DNA of 64,000 nt from Dichetophora obliterata (lineage: Eukaryota; Arthropoda; Insecta; Diptera; Sciomyzidae). This document shows, one piece after another, positions 34,391-45,365 of this stretch. Below the pieces are notes generated by a model that ran no database searches, was not told the origin of the DNA, and worked only from the letters and a program-made list of their open reading frames with translations. Every line of letters begins with the position of its first letter. Positions within the stretch are counted from its first letter, which is position 1. The DNA lies in NCBI GenBank assembly GCA_963920525.1, contig OY986435.1:222754399-222818398 (forward strand). The letters run 5' to 3'. The translations under genes and the position numbers were made by a program.

Positions 34391-35733
34391 TAACGAGTTC
34401 TTAATATGACTCTTTTGTATGTTGGTTTGCTGCATAAGTTGGATCAAGTTTTTTTTTTTTTGAGTAAAAACCAAATTTAAAAGTTTTTAATACAAGACCG
34501 TACAACTTAATACAACTCAAAACGGAGTCAGTACGACTTCTCAAAAAAACTAAATTTTCGGAGAAATTTAAACGGACAAACAGAGTTAATTAAAGTTTTT
34601 ACCGCTTTTGGAAAATACCATATACGAAGAGAGTTAAATTAACCCCGAATATTGCTTTATTTACTCCGTATTTTTTTAGGTGTAGAGATCATTTTTTAAA
34701 GGATCTTTCATATGGTAATATAAAAATATAAGAAATAATTGTTGCTTTTTTAAAGCAATACTAGATATATCTTTACACGATTTAAATGCAACAAAGTTAT
34801 ATCAATTTAAATTCTTCCAAAATGTTTCTTTCTGTCCTTGCGAGAAACAAACTCTATCCCCACCTCCATCAAATTCAATTCTTCAGTTTTATCTTTGTGA
34901 ATGTGTATGAGTGAGTCGTGAGTCGTTTCTGTGTCATAGTTGCTCAAAGATACGCTTTAAGTCGTCTTAGTGCACTAAAAGAACGGTCAAAACCGAAGCA
35001 ACAAGTTTTTTTACAGTATCCGGACAGAAAGAAACATTTTGTAAGAGTTTAAATTGATATAATTTTTTGTACCTTATTGCATTTAAACCATGTAAGTCTA
35101 GTCTTGCTTTATAAAAAAAATAAAAAAAAATAAACTGGCCATTTCAGCCCTTGGAAGGACTTTGATCTAGCTTCTATTGATCAATTGTGTAGTGCGTGTT
35201 ATTAAATGTTTGATCACAAATGACCTAGAACTGGACCTACGTGTTTTATGCCGACTCCGAACGGCTTATGTTCTCAAGAAGCTTTACATGGCCTGCAGAA
35301 AGGTGACGACCGAACAGAAAAATTAATTCAATCCACTTTATAAAAGCAACAATTATTTCTTATATTTTCATATTACGATATGACAGATCCTTTAAAAAAT
35401 GGTCTCTAATATCGTAATTGGAAAAACTTTTAAGGGTGCTTTTAAACTAGTTTGCTTGCTGTGGGCATTGAAAACAAGAATCAACACAATAGTAACTTTT
35501 CACTTTTTTGAGAGTAAGATAAATTGAAGTGAGTTAATTTAAAAATAAATGTTATGCATCATTTATTGCATATCATTGAATTTTGTGATGAAACATAAAT
35601 TTCTGGCAAAATATGTTCAACATACAATTTTGGCAGGCAGCTTTGAAATGGCTACCATTCCCAGTTGTGGAACTCCTCAATTAACCGGTTGTGGGACATC
35701 TTCATTTGTTGCATTTAAAACATGCGCTTGACT

Positions 35734-36202
35734 CATGATACACAGAACTACAGATAAAGTATTCCCGGCGCAACGAACAACATTTACTGCGCACTTCGTC
35801 AAATGTGACACTTGATGAATACATTCAAAAGAAAATGTCGAAAAGGTGCGAAGATAGCAAAATGAAAACGAATAAACAGTCAAAATTCTGTCAAGCACAT
35901 CAAACAACGTAGCCGCTTTTTGTGTAAATCGGTAAAAAGGATAAAAAACACCCCTACAAAATATGCAAATTTTTTTCACAAACAGTACTAAAAAATATAT
36001 TTACTTTATTTTGGACATGTTCTTTATTTAACAATATTTATTCATTTCAGTAAAACAAGTTTTCATAAGAAAATTTAGGCATTTTAAAATCTTTATGCCC
36101 TATGAATAAATTGTGACTACGTTGCAACCAATGAGCACCTTGGACGTCACAGCAAAGATGGCGGACGTGCGCAATACTTTATCTGTAGTTCTTTGTATCA
36201 TG
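35734..36202. mobile_element. Second MITE with 9-bp duplication (MULE/Mutator-like)
   Basis: Starts CATGATACACAGAACTACAG and ends with the inverted sequence (CTGTAGTTCTTTGTATCATG). The 9-mer CGCTTGACT flanks both ends (35725-35733 and 36203-36211). It is 469 bp with no transposase. It shares only the terminal CATGATACA with the element at 355-679, so the two are relatives at the superfamily level at most. Confidence 0.9.
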
Positions 36203-36211
36203 CGCTTGACT

Positions 36212-38880
36212 TACAAACTGTCAACTGTCATTGTTTGTTCTTGAATTTTTAGCCATGTTAGCCCCAGAAAAGTCAAAATTGTACTTATGACTTGGATAAT
36301 GAAGGAGGTCACGAATGAAATGAAATAAGTGCTATTTTCGGTTGTTTTGTACCATTTACGGCTTCTCAAATGAATGAATTTTGTTATTTTTCGTATTTTT
36401 TGTGGTTTTTCTTCATATTTTCCCATTTTTAGTGGATTTTTCAAGATGTCCTACAAACAAGTACACATTTTTTTCTGCAATTGATTTACTAATTTTTCTG
36501 GTTGACTTAATCAATATAGTTACTTCAGCAAAAATGTAGCTTCTTTGATAAGCTTTCCATAGCTATGCATATGTCTATATATTATACACTTGATCAAAAG
36601 TTATGAGCTAAAAATTGAACGTGTCCCATAACCGGACACACTCCCCTACTAATAAAATAAGATTGATAATTTTGTATTCTTCCCAGATAATATCAATTGC
36701 TAGTAAATATTTATTTGACGAAAAGCACGAAAAATAAAATTTTCGAAGCGTGTTTTAATACGCGCGGGGAGGGGTAGGGGAAATCGAAAATTACAAACAC
36801 TTTTGTATTACTGTAAAAAGTGCTGGACTTGAAAACAAAAACCGTTAACAAATCAAAGCTTAAACCGCTTGTTTTTATTTTTGTCCATATTTTGTAAGTG
36901 TATCGAATCAATGTGCTACGTGAAAAATAATAATATTTTTTAAATTCGATTCATTTGTACGACTCCATGCAACCCATGCCAATTGGGTAGCCCAAAATGC
37001 TTTAAATACAAAAATTGTTTGAAACAAATGGCAAACAATGGTGTAAATGTGTGTGTGTGGTTGTTGGTGTTGATATGTTTTAATTTATCGTTTTGCCCCT
37101 GCGAAATGGTCTTTCAAACATTCACTTCGACACTACTTAAATATATATAAATATATGTATAATTAGTACAAACATAACTATTTTTCAAACTAATAAATGT
37201 ATATAAATTTATGTATGTTTAGAAATACTGTTATTGCTATGTTATCCTAATCGTAATGAAATAATACAATACAATATCTTGAAGCATTTTTAGCTGCGAT
37301 TTCAATTAAACACTGGAAAAAGATCTTCGTCACTTTTCATCGAAATGCTATTCGAATCTTAACTATTCTCATTACATCTATTTTATACATTTCTAAAATT
37401 ACATTTTTTTTTTCTTTAATGTTCCTTATTTTGGACTAATATACAGCACCACGTTATATCCTTATATGCTTGCAGGTTTCTAATAATCATACTCATATCT
37501 AAATAAATGTCGTATATAAGTTATATGCGAAATATTCATTCAATTCATTTAATTATTCGTTACATTCTCTAAGTTATCATATCTTATTTTAAACAAAACA
37601 ATTTTTATACACTTTGCAATACGTATTAATATATTCAACTAATACAATCCTTAAATTAAACAGCAAAACAACTAACATGATGATTATCTTTAACATGTAC
37701 ATATTTAAGATGATGCATTGGAAAGGCTACCAGGCTAAATCAGTAACATTAAAATGGTTCTTACTTTAAGGGCCCCTCCCTCATTTTTCAGGATAGGACA
37801 CTTGGATGGCACATTTGAAATAAAGAAGCTGCTTATTTTATTGATGAAAAAAAAAACTTGCTACCATGGAAATTTAAATCTTTACAAAAGTATGTGACAC
37901 TGGGTTAGACATTTAACCCCTGATTCTTTTTTTTCAAACCTTATAAACTTCATTTCGATGCTGTTAAGAATTATTGTCTCTATATGCAAAGATTGATATG
38001 AGTACTTAATATGAAATAGTCAAGAAAGTAGAAGTGTTCCAAGACGAGCCTAGAGTTACTATGTTGGAGTAAGTTGGAATTGAATCGTTTATTTCAGAAA
38101 CATTCGGACACGAAGTTAGTGTACTCCTTCCTCTTCAAAATTGTTCGCATAATCTTCGTTTATTACTTAAAAAACATAATACCAAGGTCCGGTGATGTAA
38201 ATAATTTTTGTATAAAAAATAAATGTTTGAAATTTTTAGAAATGGAGACCTCTTTTTTTTTAAAAAAAAAATGAGATATTTGTCAACAGAATCATATGGA
38301 CAAAGTATTCCAAAAGAACAAACTTTTTTTCCAAAAGAATAAAACAAAGAAAGAACTTTCGCTCCTATTTTTGCAACTGAAATTGATATAGAATATGATT
38401 ATGTACCATTATTACTTTAATTTTTTTTTTAATATGATAAAAAATGAAAAATTTTCTTCAAATCAATTAAAAAACATTACCCTTGTTTATTGTTTAAACA
38501 TTATAATTCCGCAAGAGTTTTCTGTTTTTTTTCATTATTCATATATTTTAAAGAATTTTCCATATTTTGTACCCTGAAGTCCAAACATATACATATATTT
38601 AGCCTTAATTTAGCAATGTAAATTAGTTTATTTGTGAATGACACAGTGTTAATTGATTCCGTAAAAATTATATTTACTGGACTCATATTGTTTTTGAGAT
38701 AAACGATTCAATTAGAAATCAAATTATAAATTCTTTCAATGGTAGAGTCTTCCACACAAAAGCACTAAGTTTTCGTCCATTTTATAGAACGTGACAATCG
38801 GATGACTTAAACTGCAAATGTCTCAAAGAAATCTTACAAAATTTTTGTGGGGCCACTTTCAGATCAAGTGTGTGAAGGCT
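36212..38880. other. AT-rich DNA, no gene recognised
   Basis: No gene or element end is supported. It is mostly AT-rich with long T or A runs (for example 38240-38270 and 38415-38430). Short frames at 36211-36444, 38074-38274 and 38395-38577 have no known domain. Confidence 0.45.
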
Positions 38881-38882
38881 TC

Positions 38883-40430
38883 AGGCCCGCAGCCATTGGA
38901 GTGTTTTCGGGCTTAAGTCTCCGCCCGCATAGAGCGCGAGGATATAAAAAAGTTTAGATAAGTTTATTATAAGCAAAAACTATGTGTTTTTATAAACAAA
39001 CTGAGAATATTATTAAACAATTTTCAAAAAAAATCTATCTAGTGTCTTAAAATAAATTTTTTGTGTGCTCTTAGCGCCAAAACTTCGCAATTAAAATTTT
39101 AAATTAAATCAGTTTAGTAATAAAAAATTCTTGCAAACTTATTCTAATCTAAACTGGATTTTAATAAGATGTGCACTTATGTCTTAACATTTCATACAAA
39201 AAGTTAACTTGGATGACTTAGTTGTTCAAACTACATCCGACAAAACAAAAAAAAAAATTAAAAAAAATTATAATTAGTGAGCAAAGCATAATTTAACAAA
39301 ATGAAAAAAATATTTTTAAAGTTCTCAAAACAATTTCCTAATAAAGAGAAATGAACAAAAATTCTAAGGAGGATTTCAAACATTAGAAAAACTTTTAGAA
39401 ACACCTTTAAAGCTTTTTTAAACCGAAGTAATTTCATAGGAACGGTTTCGATATTCCTAAATACACTTTTTGGAACAAAGTACATCGACCGAGTAAATTT
39501 TCAAATTTTCGTTGCAAGCAAACATTTTACTCCGAGGTACAATAGATCTCATTTAGGTCGCAGTACGCATCTCCACCACACAACATTTTACTCCAACAAA
39601 CAGAAACTGTAACAGAAAGCATTTTATAAAATAAAATATAAAAGAACTCTTAGAAACGCTCTGTATAGGGGCCATTCAAGAATTACGTAAGCACAACAGG
39701 GAGGTGAGGGTATTTGCTTTGCTTATTTTTGATGACATGGTGGATGGAGGGTCTGGATGGTGATTACGTCAGCAGTATTTAATTTTTTTACTTTTTCGAA
39801 TTTACTACAAAATTAAATCGATTTTGGAAAAGATATTACTTTTAAAATTTAATTTTTTTTTAAACTTTTTATGATTAAAAATATCTTTTGTAATCAAAAC
39901 TATTCATTTTCAATAAAAAATTTATATCAAAAATACAATGTTCAGTGACTTATGGCCCACCCTGTATATGTGCAACTTTAGTTGAGAAAAATTTTCATAA
40001 GATAAAGGTTTCAATAACAAATTAATTTTATGATAATTTAAACAAGTAATAAAATAATAAATAAAACAAAAATGCTAACACTTTAAATTCAAAGCAATGT
40101 ATATATACTCTGCTATGTTTTTATATTTTTAAAGAAATTTTAAAAACAGCCTTTTAAAATTAAAAACGACAACAAAAAGATTCTCAATTAAGATCATAAA
40201 AAATAATAGTGAAAAAATCAGTTTTTTCTCAAAAATTAATCTAATCAAAAGAACTATAATAATATATGGTGAGCACTTTTCTTTTGCTAGTAAACAACAT
40301 TTAAGGCCACATTCAATATTAATTTTGAATGCTATAAATTATGCTAAAAACAGTGCCTTTATATGTCTTATAGGTATCAAGAACATTTTTCATTGAAAAC
40401 CCGTCACGGAAAATCCTGGCTACGGGCCTG
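38883..40430. mobile_element. Probable degraded hAT element
   Basis: The left end reads CAGGCCCGCAGCCATTGGAG and the right end CCTGGCTACGGGCCTG, inverted and almost identical to the ends of the hAT at 12005-13838. The immediate 8-bp flanks (GAAGGCTT and GATGACAT) do not match, so either the duplication has decayed or the two ends come from different insertions. No transposase remnant is recognisable between them. Confidence 0.5.
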
Positions 40431-40772
40431 GATGACATTTTTCAATCTTTGAAAATTTATAAAATTATACTGTTCTTAGAAAAAAAAGCTTTGCCTTAAA
40501 AACAACAATAGAGTAAACATAGTAAGGATAGATAGAGGTTTGAGTGTGGGAATTTTTAACTTTGAATTTTGTCCAATTTCCTTTATATAACAGTGAAAGC
40601 TCTAGTTAAGATAAATTTTGTTATGTTTGACAAATAAGTAGCTTGGAATACGAATTAGTATACAAAATTGTCTTGAGCTTGGAGTGAACTAGATATAGTA
40701 ATAACAGATTTTAATTGTACACAACATACGCGCAGAATTATTTTGTCTAAATTTATTGTTGGTTGTTGGTAA

Positions 40773-40807
<35 letters not shown>

Positions 40808-41019
40808 ATTTGTAAGTAAGTTAGTTTTTTTGTATTTTATTATTGTTTTTGTCTCGTGTTATTAGATGATATTTGTACATTATATGTTTTGTTTTTATGT
40901 GTTTGTTTTTGCTTTCAAATTTTGCTAATTCAAATATTGTTTTCAAAGTTAATTTATTGCTAATTTGACTTGTTCGCGAACACCGAACCCAGCGCTAATG
41001 GTACCATTCATCGTACCAT
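40431..41019 (-). other. Nrx-1: Region downstream of the Nrx-1 stop codon (3' UTR, extent unknown)
   Basis: This stretch lies directly 3' of the Nrx-1 stop on the minus strand and should include at least the start of the 3' UTR. It contains a TTAG microsatellite (40773-40804). I cannot place the polyadenylation site; several candidate signals exist in this AT-rich DNA. Confidence 0.5.
40773..40804 (+). repeat. TTAG microsatellite
   Basis: Eight uninterrupted TTAG units, followed by degenerate units to about 40825. It lies in the presumed 3' UTR of Nrx-1. Confidence 0.95.
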
Positions 41020-42017
41020 TCACACGTACCACTCTTTGACATCTTTTGAATCTCTCTTCTTGGGCTTCGGTTGCACCAAGCCGGCCATCTGAGGACGACC
41101 ATCCACAATATCATTGCCATTGCTGACCCCGCCATAGCCACTGGCTACTCCACCAGGGCCCGATATGAATCCACCGTTGCCACCACCCGTTGCTGAGTTT
41201 GCAGCATTGTGTCCGTTCGACATTGACTGCTGCTGATGTCGCTGATGATAGGAGCCGTTGGTGCTGGTGTTGCCCAGAAGTGCCGCATTAGGATTGTGAC
41301 AACCATAGCCCGCCACCTTATCTGTCTCCGTCTTATAGTCGCGATCTCCATTGGACTTGAGCCATAGCACCAGCAGTATCACCAAGATTACCGCAATCAG
41401 TATGCCAGCAACGATGCCTATGATCATGGCAGTTCGTTCCTCCTCGATGGAGTTGATGCGACCACTCTTGCTCTTTGGTCTATTATAGTTGTTGTTGCTG
41501 TACGGTGGTGGTGGTGGAGGTATAGGATAGTACTGTGGTAGCTCCGGTTCCTGTTCTGGTGGTGTGGGAGGCTCAACAATGCCCTCTTCCGGAGCGGATG
41601 TCATTTCGCCATTGTAAATCATTTCTTCATTAGTCTTTCCCGACATGCGGTCACCACCACTGTCGACATGAACGACATCATATGGTGTTGTCTCGTGTTC
41701 TGGGAAAATCGCATGTACATCCGCTGTACTTGTCGAGACTGTTGTTGCATGTTGGGTGGTGGTGGTTCTGTTTAAGATTGGTGCGGTTAATGTCGTCTGT
41801 TTTTGGAGTATGCCCACGCCTGCTGATGTCGATGTTCTCGTCGTTGCGGTTGTTGTGGTCGTTACTAGAGCTGTAGTTTCTTGCGAGGTGTTTGTTATTT
41901 GTTCCGGTTCTGTTCGGCCCGTAGAGCTGGTTGGCTGTTGAAGCTCAGTCGTAGTAAATAGCTCCGGCCGGCGTGAGGTGCCTGCGGCTAATGTTGTTAC
42001 TTGCTCATAGTTTGATT
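41020..42017 (-). CDS. Nrx-1: Neurexin-1, terminal coding exon (stalk, membrane span, cytoplasmic tail)
   Basis: Neurexin-1 is a presynaptic adhesion protein that binds neuroligins and organises the active zone. This exon starts after a TTTCAG acceptor (42018) and encodes 331 residues in phase with the exon at 49111-49414. First comes a Thr/Ser/Pro-rich extracellular stalk (about residues 1-190 of the exon) including PTPPEQEPELPQYYPIPPPP. The single membrane span follows, TAMIIGIVAGILIAVILVIL and on to LWLKSNG (about 195-219). The tail of roughly 110 residues is Gly/Asn-rich and ends KKRDSKDVKEWYV; the final EWYV is the PDZ-binding motif of neurexins. No frameshift or stop interrupts it. The upstream LamG and EGF domains lie outside the window. 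Confidence 0.97.
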
Positions 42018-44050
42018 CTGAAAGTGAGGTGGAAGTGGTTAAAAAAACCTGGTGTTAAATCGATAAGGGATGAGTGTGTGGTGGCCAGTGTTGTCAGTGC
42101 ACTCGCGGCGAATGGTACATTAGAGATAATTTGCCATGCTTACACCTTTTTTAATGCACGCACACTAAAGACATGTCCAAAGTTAGTTTTGGTGTTTTTT
42201 ATTTGACATCTTGTTATAAGGACATTTATGGGCATATAAACGGGGTTTGTAAATTTTTAAAATATCATATGTACTTATATATATATATATATGTATAACA
42301 CAATTTATGTACACATTTTGCAGATATGTTAGTGTTGGAGAACGCTTCAGAATTGTAGAGCGTTACATTTACAGAATGGAGAGTATGAACATTTACAGAA
42401 TGAAGAGAGTCCATTGCGCGATCACAGTCAGAAATATGAGAAGTTCATTTTCTGAAAAAAAATATTACAACTCAATTGTTATCGAGTACTAAGGACGACG
42501 TGGAAATGATGATGCAAGCATTAACTGTGATGATAAAATGTACCTACTTCTGATGGATTGACAATAAGTCAAGTAAAAGATTGTTTTGATTTTATGTGGT
42601 GGTAGAAAATGAGTTAACTTTCTACACTACTACTTATGCATATCCAAGTGATTTGGATGATTCTCTATGCTAAAAAAGAAGAGGAAAGCAATCTACTAGA
42701 AGATTTGATGGCATGGAACTATTACTAACTCAGAAATTATTACTGACATTTTATGTTCAAGAAGAGATTTAAGTGGGTGCAAAAAGCATTAAACATCACG
42801 ATTTGCCAGTGCTTCGAGTAATGAGTGCCGAAGTTAAATTCGAAAAGTTGAGAACCTTTTTAGTTCCATAAAGAAATAGTTAAACTTAATTCAACAGATT
42901 TCTAGATATAAAGCATTTTAAACAGTAATGTTGTTTTTTCTTTTCTTTAAAATTACGTCATTTTAATTTACTTCTACTCTTTAACCAGTGAACGAGAATA
43001 AACCCTTGGTCAGCGTATGTGGAGGACCTGTAGCGTAAATTTGAGAAAACAGAACATTGACTTTGAATAGCGTATAATAACACTGTGCATGAATCGGTCA
43101 CTGTTTTTCAAACAAGCTATGGACATATTATTTGAGCATAATTCGAGGACGTTGAGTTTAATGGCTTTTATCGTTTAAAATCCTTCGGCCTGTTTTCGAG
43201 ATATTGAAGGTTAAAGGTCAAGTACATGTTGATGCAGTTTTTGTTAGAAAAACTTTTTTCTCATTAACTTTATCGACTTCATGTCAAAGAGTGAAACATT
43301 GAGAATTACTTAGAAAATAATTTTTTGAAAATTTTTAACCCTCGAAACCCATTTCTTATGGTCCAAATTGACCTCATAAATCAAAAAATCCTTTTTTTTC
43401 GCATAAAAGCTTTGTTCAAACAAAAACAAGTAAGCTTTTTGATGGAGGGGAATACCCTGATAAAGTGGCGCTAAATTAAATTAAAAATTAAACCAAATTA
43501 ACGAACGCAGAAAGTGTCCCTACAACGACCCGAAAGGTAACCCGAACTGAAAAGGGGTTCGCAGAAATACGAGGACAATTTGAGATATTAGTGAATTTTT
43601 TAATTTCCCGCGTGGTTACTTTAAATGCAACACTGATCCTGTCAACTACCACCTGTAATGCCTGGTGTAATGTTATGGTGGCGGTCACGGGCACGTCATG
43701 GTTATGAATTGTTTTTGTTTCAATGTAAATGGGAAATTTGAGAGAGTGAGAGAGGGAACAAATTTTGACCACCATGGTCACCAAATGATTCGGCTGTCGA
43801 TACCAAATCACGGGATCAAAGCAGTGTTGCGTTGTGAAATTATACTAAAAGTATCAAAAAGCTTACAATTTTTCTGGGATTATATGACCGTGAACATAAC
43901 ATACATATATTGGTCACTGAGCTCATCAAACGAAAAAAGAGCGTAAAAAGGACGAGACCGGGAATCATAAGACCGCCCCCATAACATTGCCATTAATAGA
44001 CTACTGTCAATTTCAGCTCGCTGCGACGCTTAGTTTGTGTTTGGCAGCCA

Positions 44051-45050
44051 TTGACAGCAGACGATCTTGTGGTGAATTTTGGCGAAAATGGAAAAAAGTG
44101 CATTTCGAGTGGTTTACTGATTTCCGATGCGGTCGTACAAGCACAAGTGACCGTTCGGCGCCCAAATGTGGTCGCCACACCAGAAATGGTCACTAAAATT
44201 CATGCTATCCTATTGGCCGATCGCAGAGTTAAAGTGCGCGAGACTTTTGAGGCCGTAGGTATCTCAAAGGAACATTTTGCGAAATAATTTTGATATAAAA
44301 AAGTTATCCGCAAGATGGGTGCCGCGTTTGCTTACTCTCGACCATAAGCGCGATCGTGTGACTGATTCACAGGCGTGTTTAGCGATGTTGAGCAAAGATA
44401 AGAAGAATTTTTTCCGTCGATAAGTAACCGAGGACGAACATGGATCCATTACTACACACCATAGACAAAGGAACAGTTGAAACAGTAGACTTCAACGACC
44501 GAAGCTGCTTCGAAGAAGGCGAATCGGCCGGAAAGGTTATGGCGACAGTATTTTGGGATAAACGCAGTATTATCTACATCGATTACCTTCCACCGAAAAG
44601 AACGATCAATGGCGAATACTATGCAGCTGAATTGGACCGTTTCAACGACGCTTTGAAATAGAAACGTCCCCATTTGGCGAGGGAAAAAGTGCTCTTCCAT
44701 CAAGACAATGCGCACGTTCACACATGCCCAGCTCCCATGGCAATATTCTATGAATTCAAGTACGTATTGCTTACTCAACCAGCATATTCTCCAGAGTTGG
44801 CCCCCTCAGACTATTTTCTGTTACCAAACCTGAAGAAATGGCTCGGCGGAAAGAGATTCACCACCAGAGAGGAACTCATCACCGAAACAGAAGACTATAT
44901 TGAGGACCTTCCGAAAACGTATTTTTCGGATGGGATAAAAAAATTGGACAAACGTTGGACGAAGTGTATCGAGCAAGAAGGCGACTTCATTGAGAAATAA
45001 AATGTTTTTTGCCGTAAAAATCGTTCCTTGTTTAATTTTTCACGGAACTA
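44051..45050 (+). pseudogene. Mariner transposase (DD34D), decayed, in the Nrx-1 intron
   Basis: Recognisable blocks in order: VTKIHAILLADRRVKVRETF and AVGISKEHF (DNA-binding region, 44190-44280); after frame changes, a TEDE block near 44427 (first Asp); GKVMATVFWDKRSIIYIDYL (44540-44590); then 44674-45000 with VLFHQDNAHVH (second Asp) and YSPELAPSDYFLLPNLKKWL (third Asp), ending EGDFIEK. Several frameshifts and a TAG at about 44659 break the gene. A plausible right end follows (TTTTTCACGGAACTATCAAA, up to about 45050), but I cannot find the matching left end, so the 5' part is truncated or diverged. It is on the strand opposite to Nrx-1. Confidence 0.88.
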
Positions 45051-45169
45051 TCAAACGGCCTGCGAAGAAAGCTACTGCGCAGCCTATGTCACATGTGAAA
45101 AACATGCATACCCAGCTAAAATTATGACTCTTAAAACACTCTTTTAAGACTCATAAATATAGGCTGGAT

Positions 45170-45365
45170 GGATTTTTTGGCTTTGGATTTGGATTTGGAT
45201 TTTTTTTAAATCTGTGACATTATATCCGAAATCAAATCTGTTGTTAGAATTTGAAAATGAAAAGAATGCGAAAATATACAAAAAATCTAGGTGGCAGCTC
45301 TATCCGCCATCTTGAATTTTAAATTCTGACGTCAGATCCGAAATTATCTACCCCCTGAAACTGCC
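45170..45365 (-). repeat. Isolated copy of the 121-bp foldback monomer
   Basis: Contains TCTAGGTGGCAGCTCTATCC, GCCATCTTGAATTTTAAATT, CTGACGTCAGATCCGAAAT, and a second, more diverged half near 45215-45245. The same order appears many times in the large foldbacks at 54708-56237 and 58092-60341 and near 55905-56090. No element ends are visible around this copy. Confidence 0.65.

Larger units (their letters stand above)
29241..34682. mobile_element. 5.4-kb TA-flanked foldback complex inserted in the TTAA element
   Basis: It starts CACCGAAAAAAATAGGCGGA and ends ACTCCGTATTTTTTTAGGTG, inverted versions of each other, with TA at 29239-29240 and 34683-34684. Most of its length is one imperfect palindrome centred near 31.7 kb: 29545-30140 mirrors 33100-33830, and 31085-31500 mirrors 31920-32620. 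A third copy of the end (CACCCAAAAAAAGCGGAGTA at 31545) starts a 340-bp block that mirrors 34340-34682. So 31545-34682 is probably one complete element with long inverted ends, and 29241-31540 a partial copy in opposite orientation. Other MITEs sit inside. No transposase is recognisable. TA suggests Tc1/mariner mobilisation (inference). Confidence 0.82.
29218..35429. mobile_element. TTAA-flanked foldback element, split by a 5.4-kb insertion
   Basis: The outer ends are AAGTTTTTCCAATTTCGATA at 29218 and its inverted copy ending at 35429, with TTAA on both sides (29214-29217, 35430-35433). The left arm stops at 29240 and resumes at 34683; joined, it mirrors the right arm: GAGAxCATTTTTTAAAGGAT, CATATxGTAATAT, AAATATAAGAAATAATTGTT, then ATATCAATTTAAA and AAAATGTTTCTTTCTGTC. 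Without the insertion the element is 768 bp. The TTAA target suggests piggyBac-type mobilisation. No ORF is present. Confidence 0.88.

Noticed and set aside
36590..36650. Possible element end (CCGGACACACTCCCCTAC)
   Set aside because: No inverted partner or target duplication was found nearby.
41682..41941. Plus-strand frames opposite the Nrx-1 terminal exon
   Set aside because: They are antisense shadows of the Thr-rich stalk coding sequence on the minus strand.
43488..43946. Overlapping open frames on both strands
   Set aside because: No domain is recognised in either strand, and the region is inside the Nrx-1 intron next to a decayed mariner. They seem to be chance frames.
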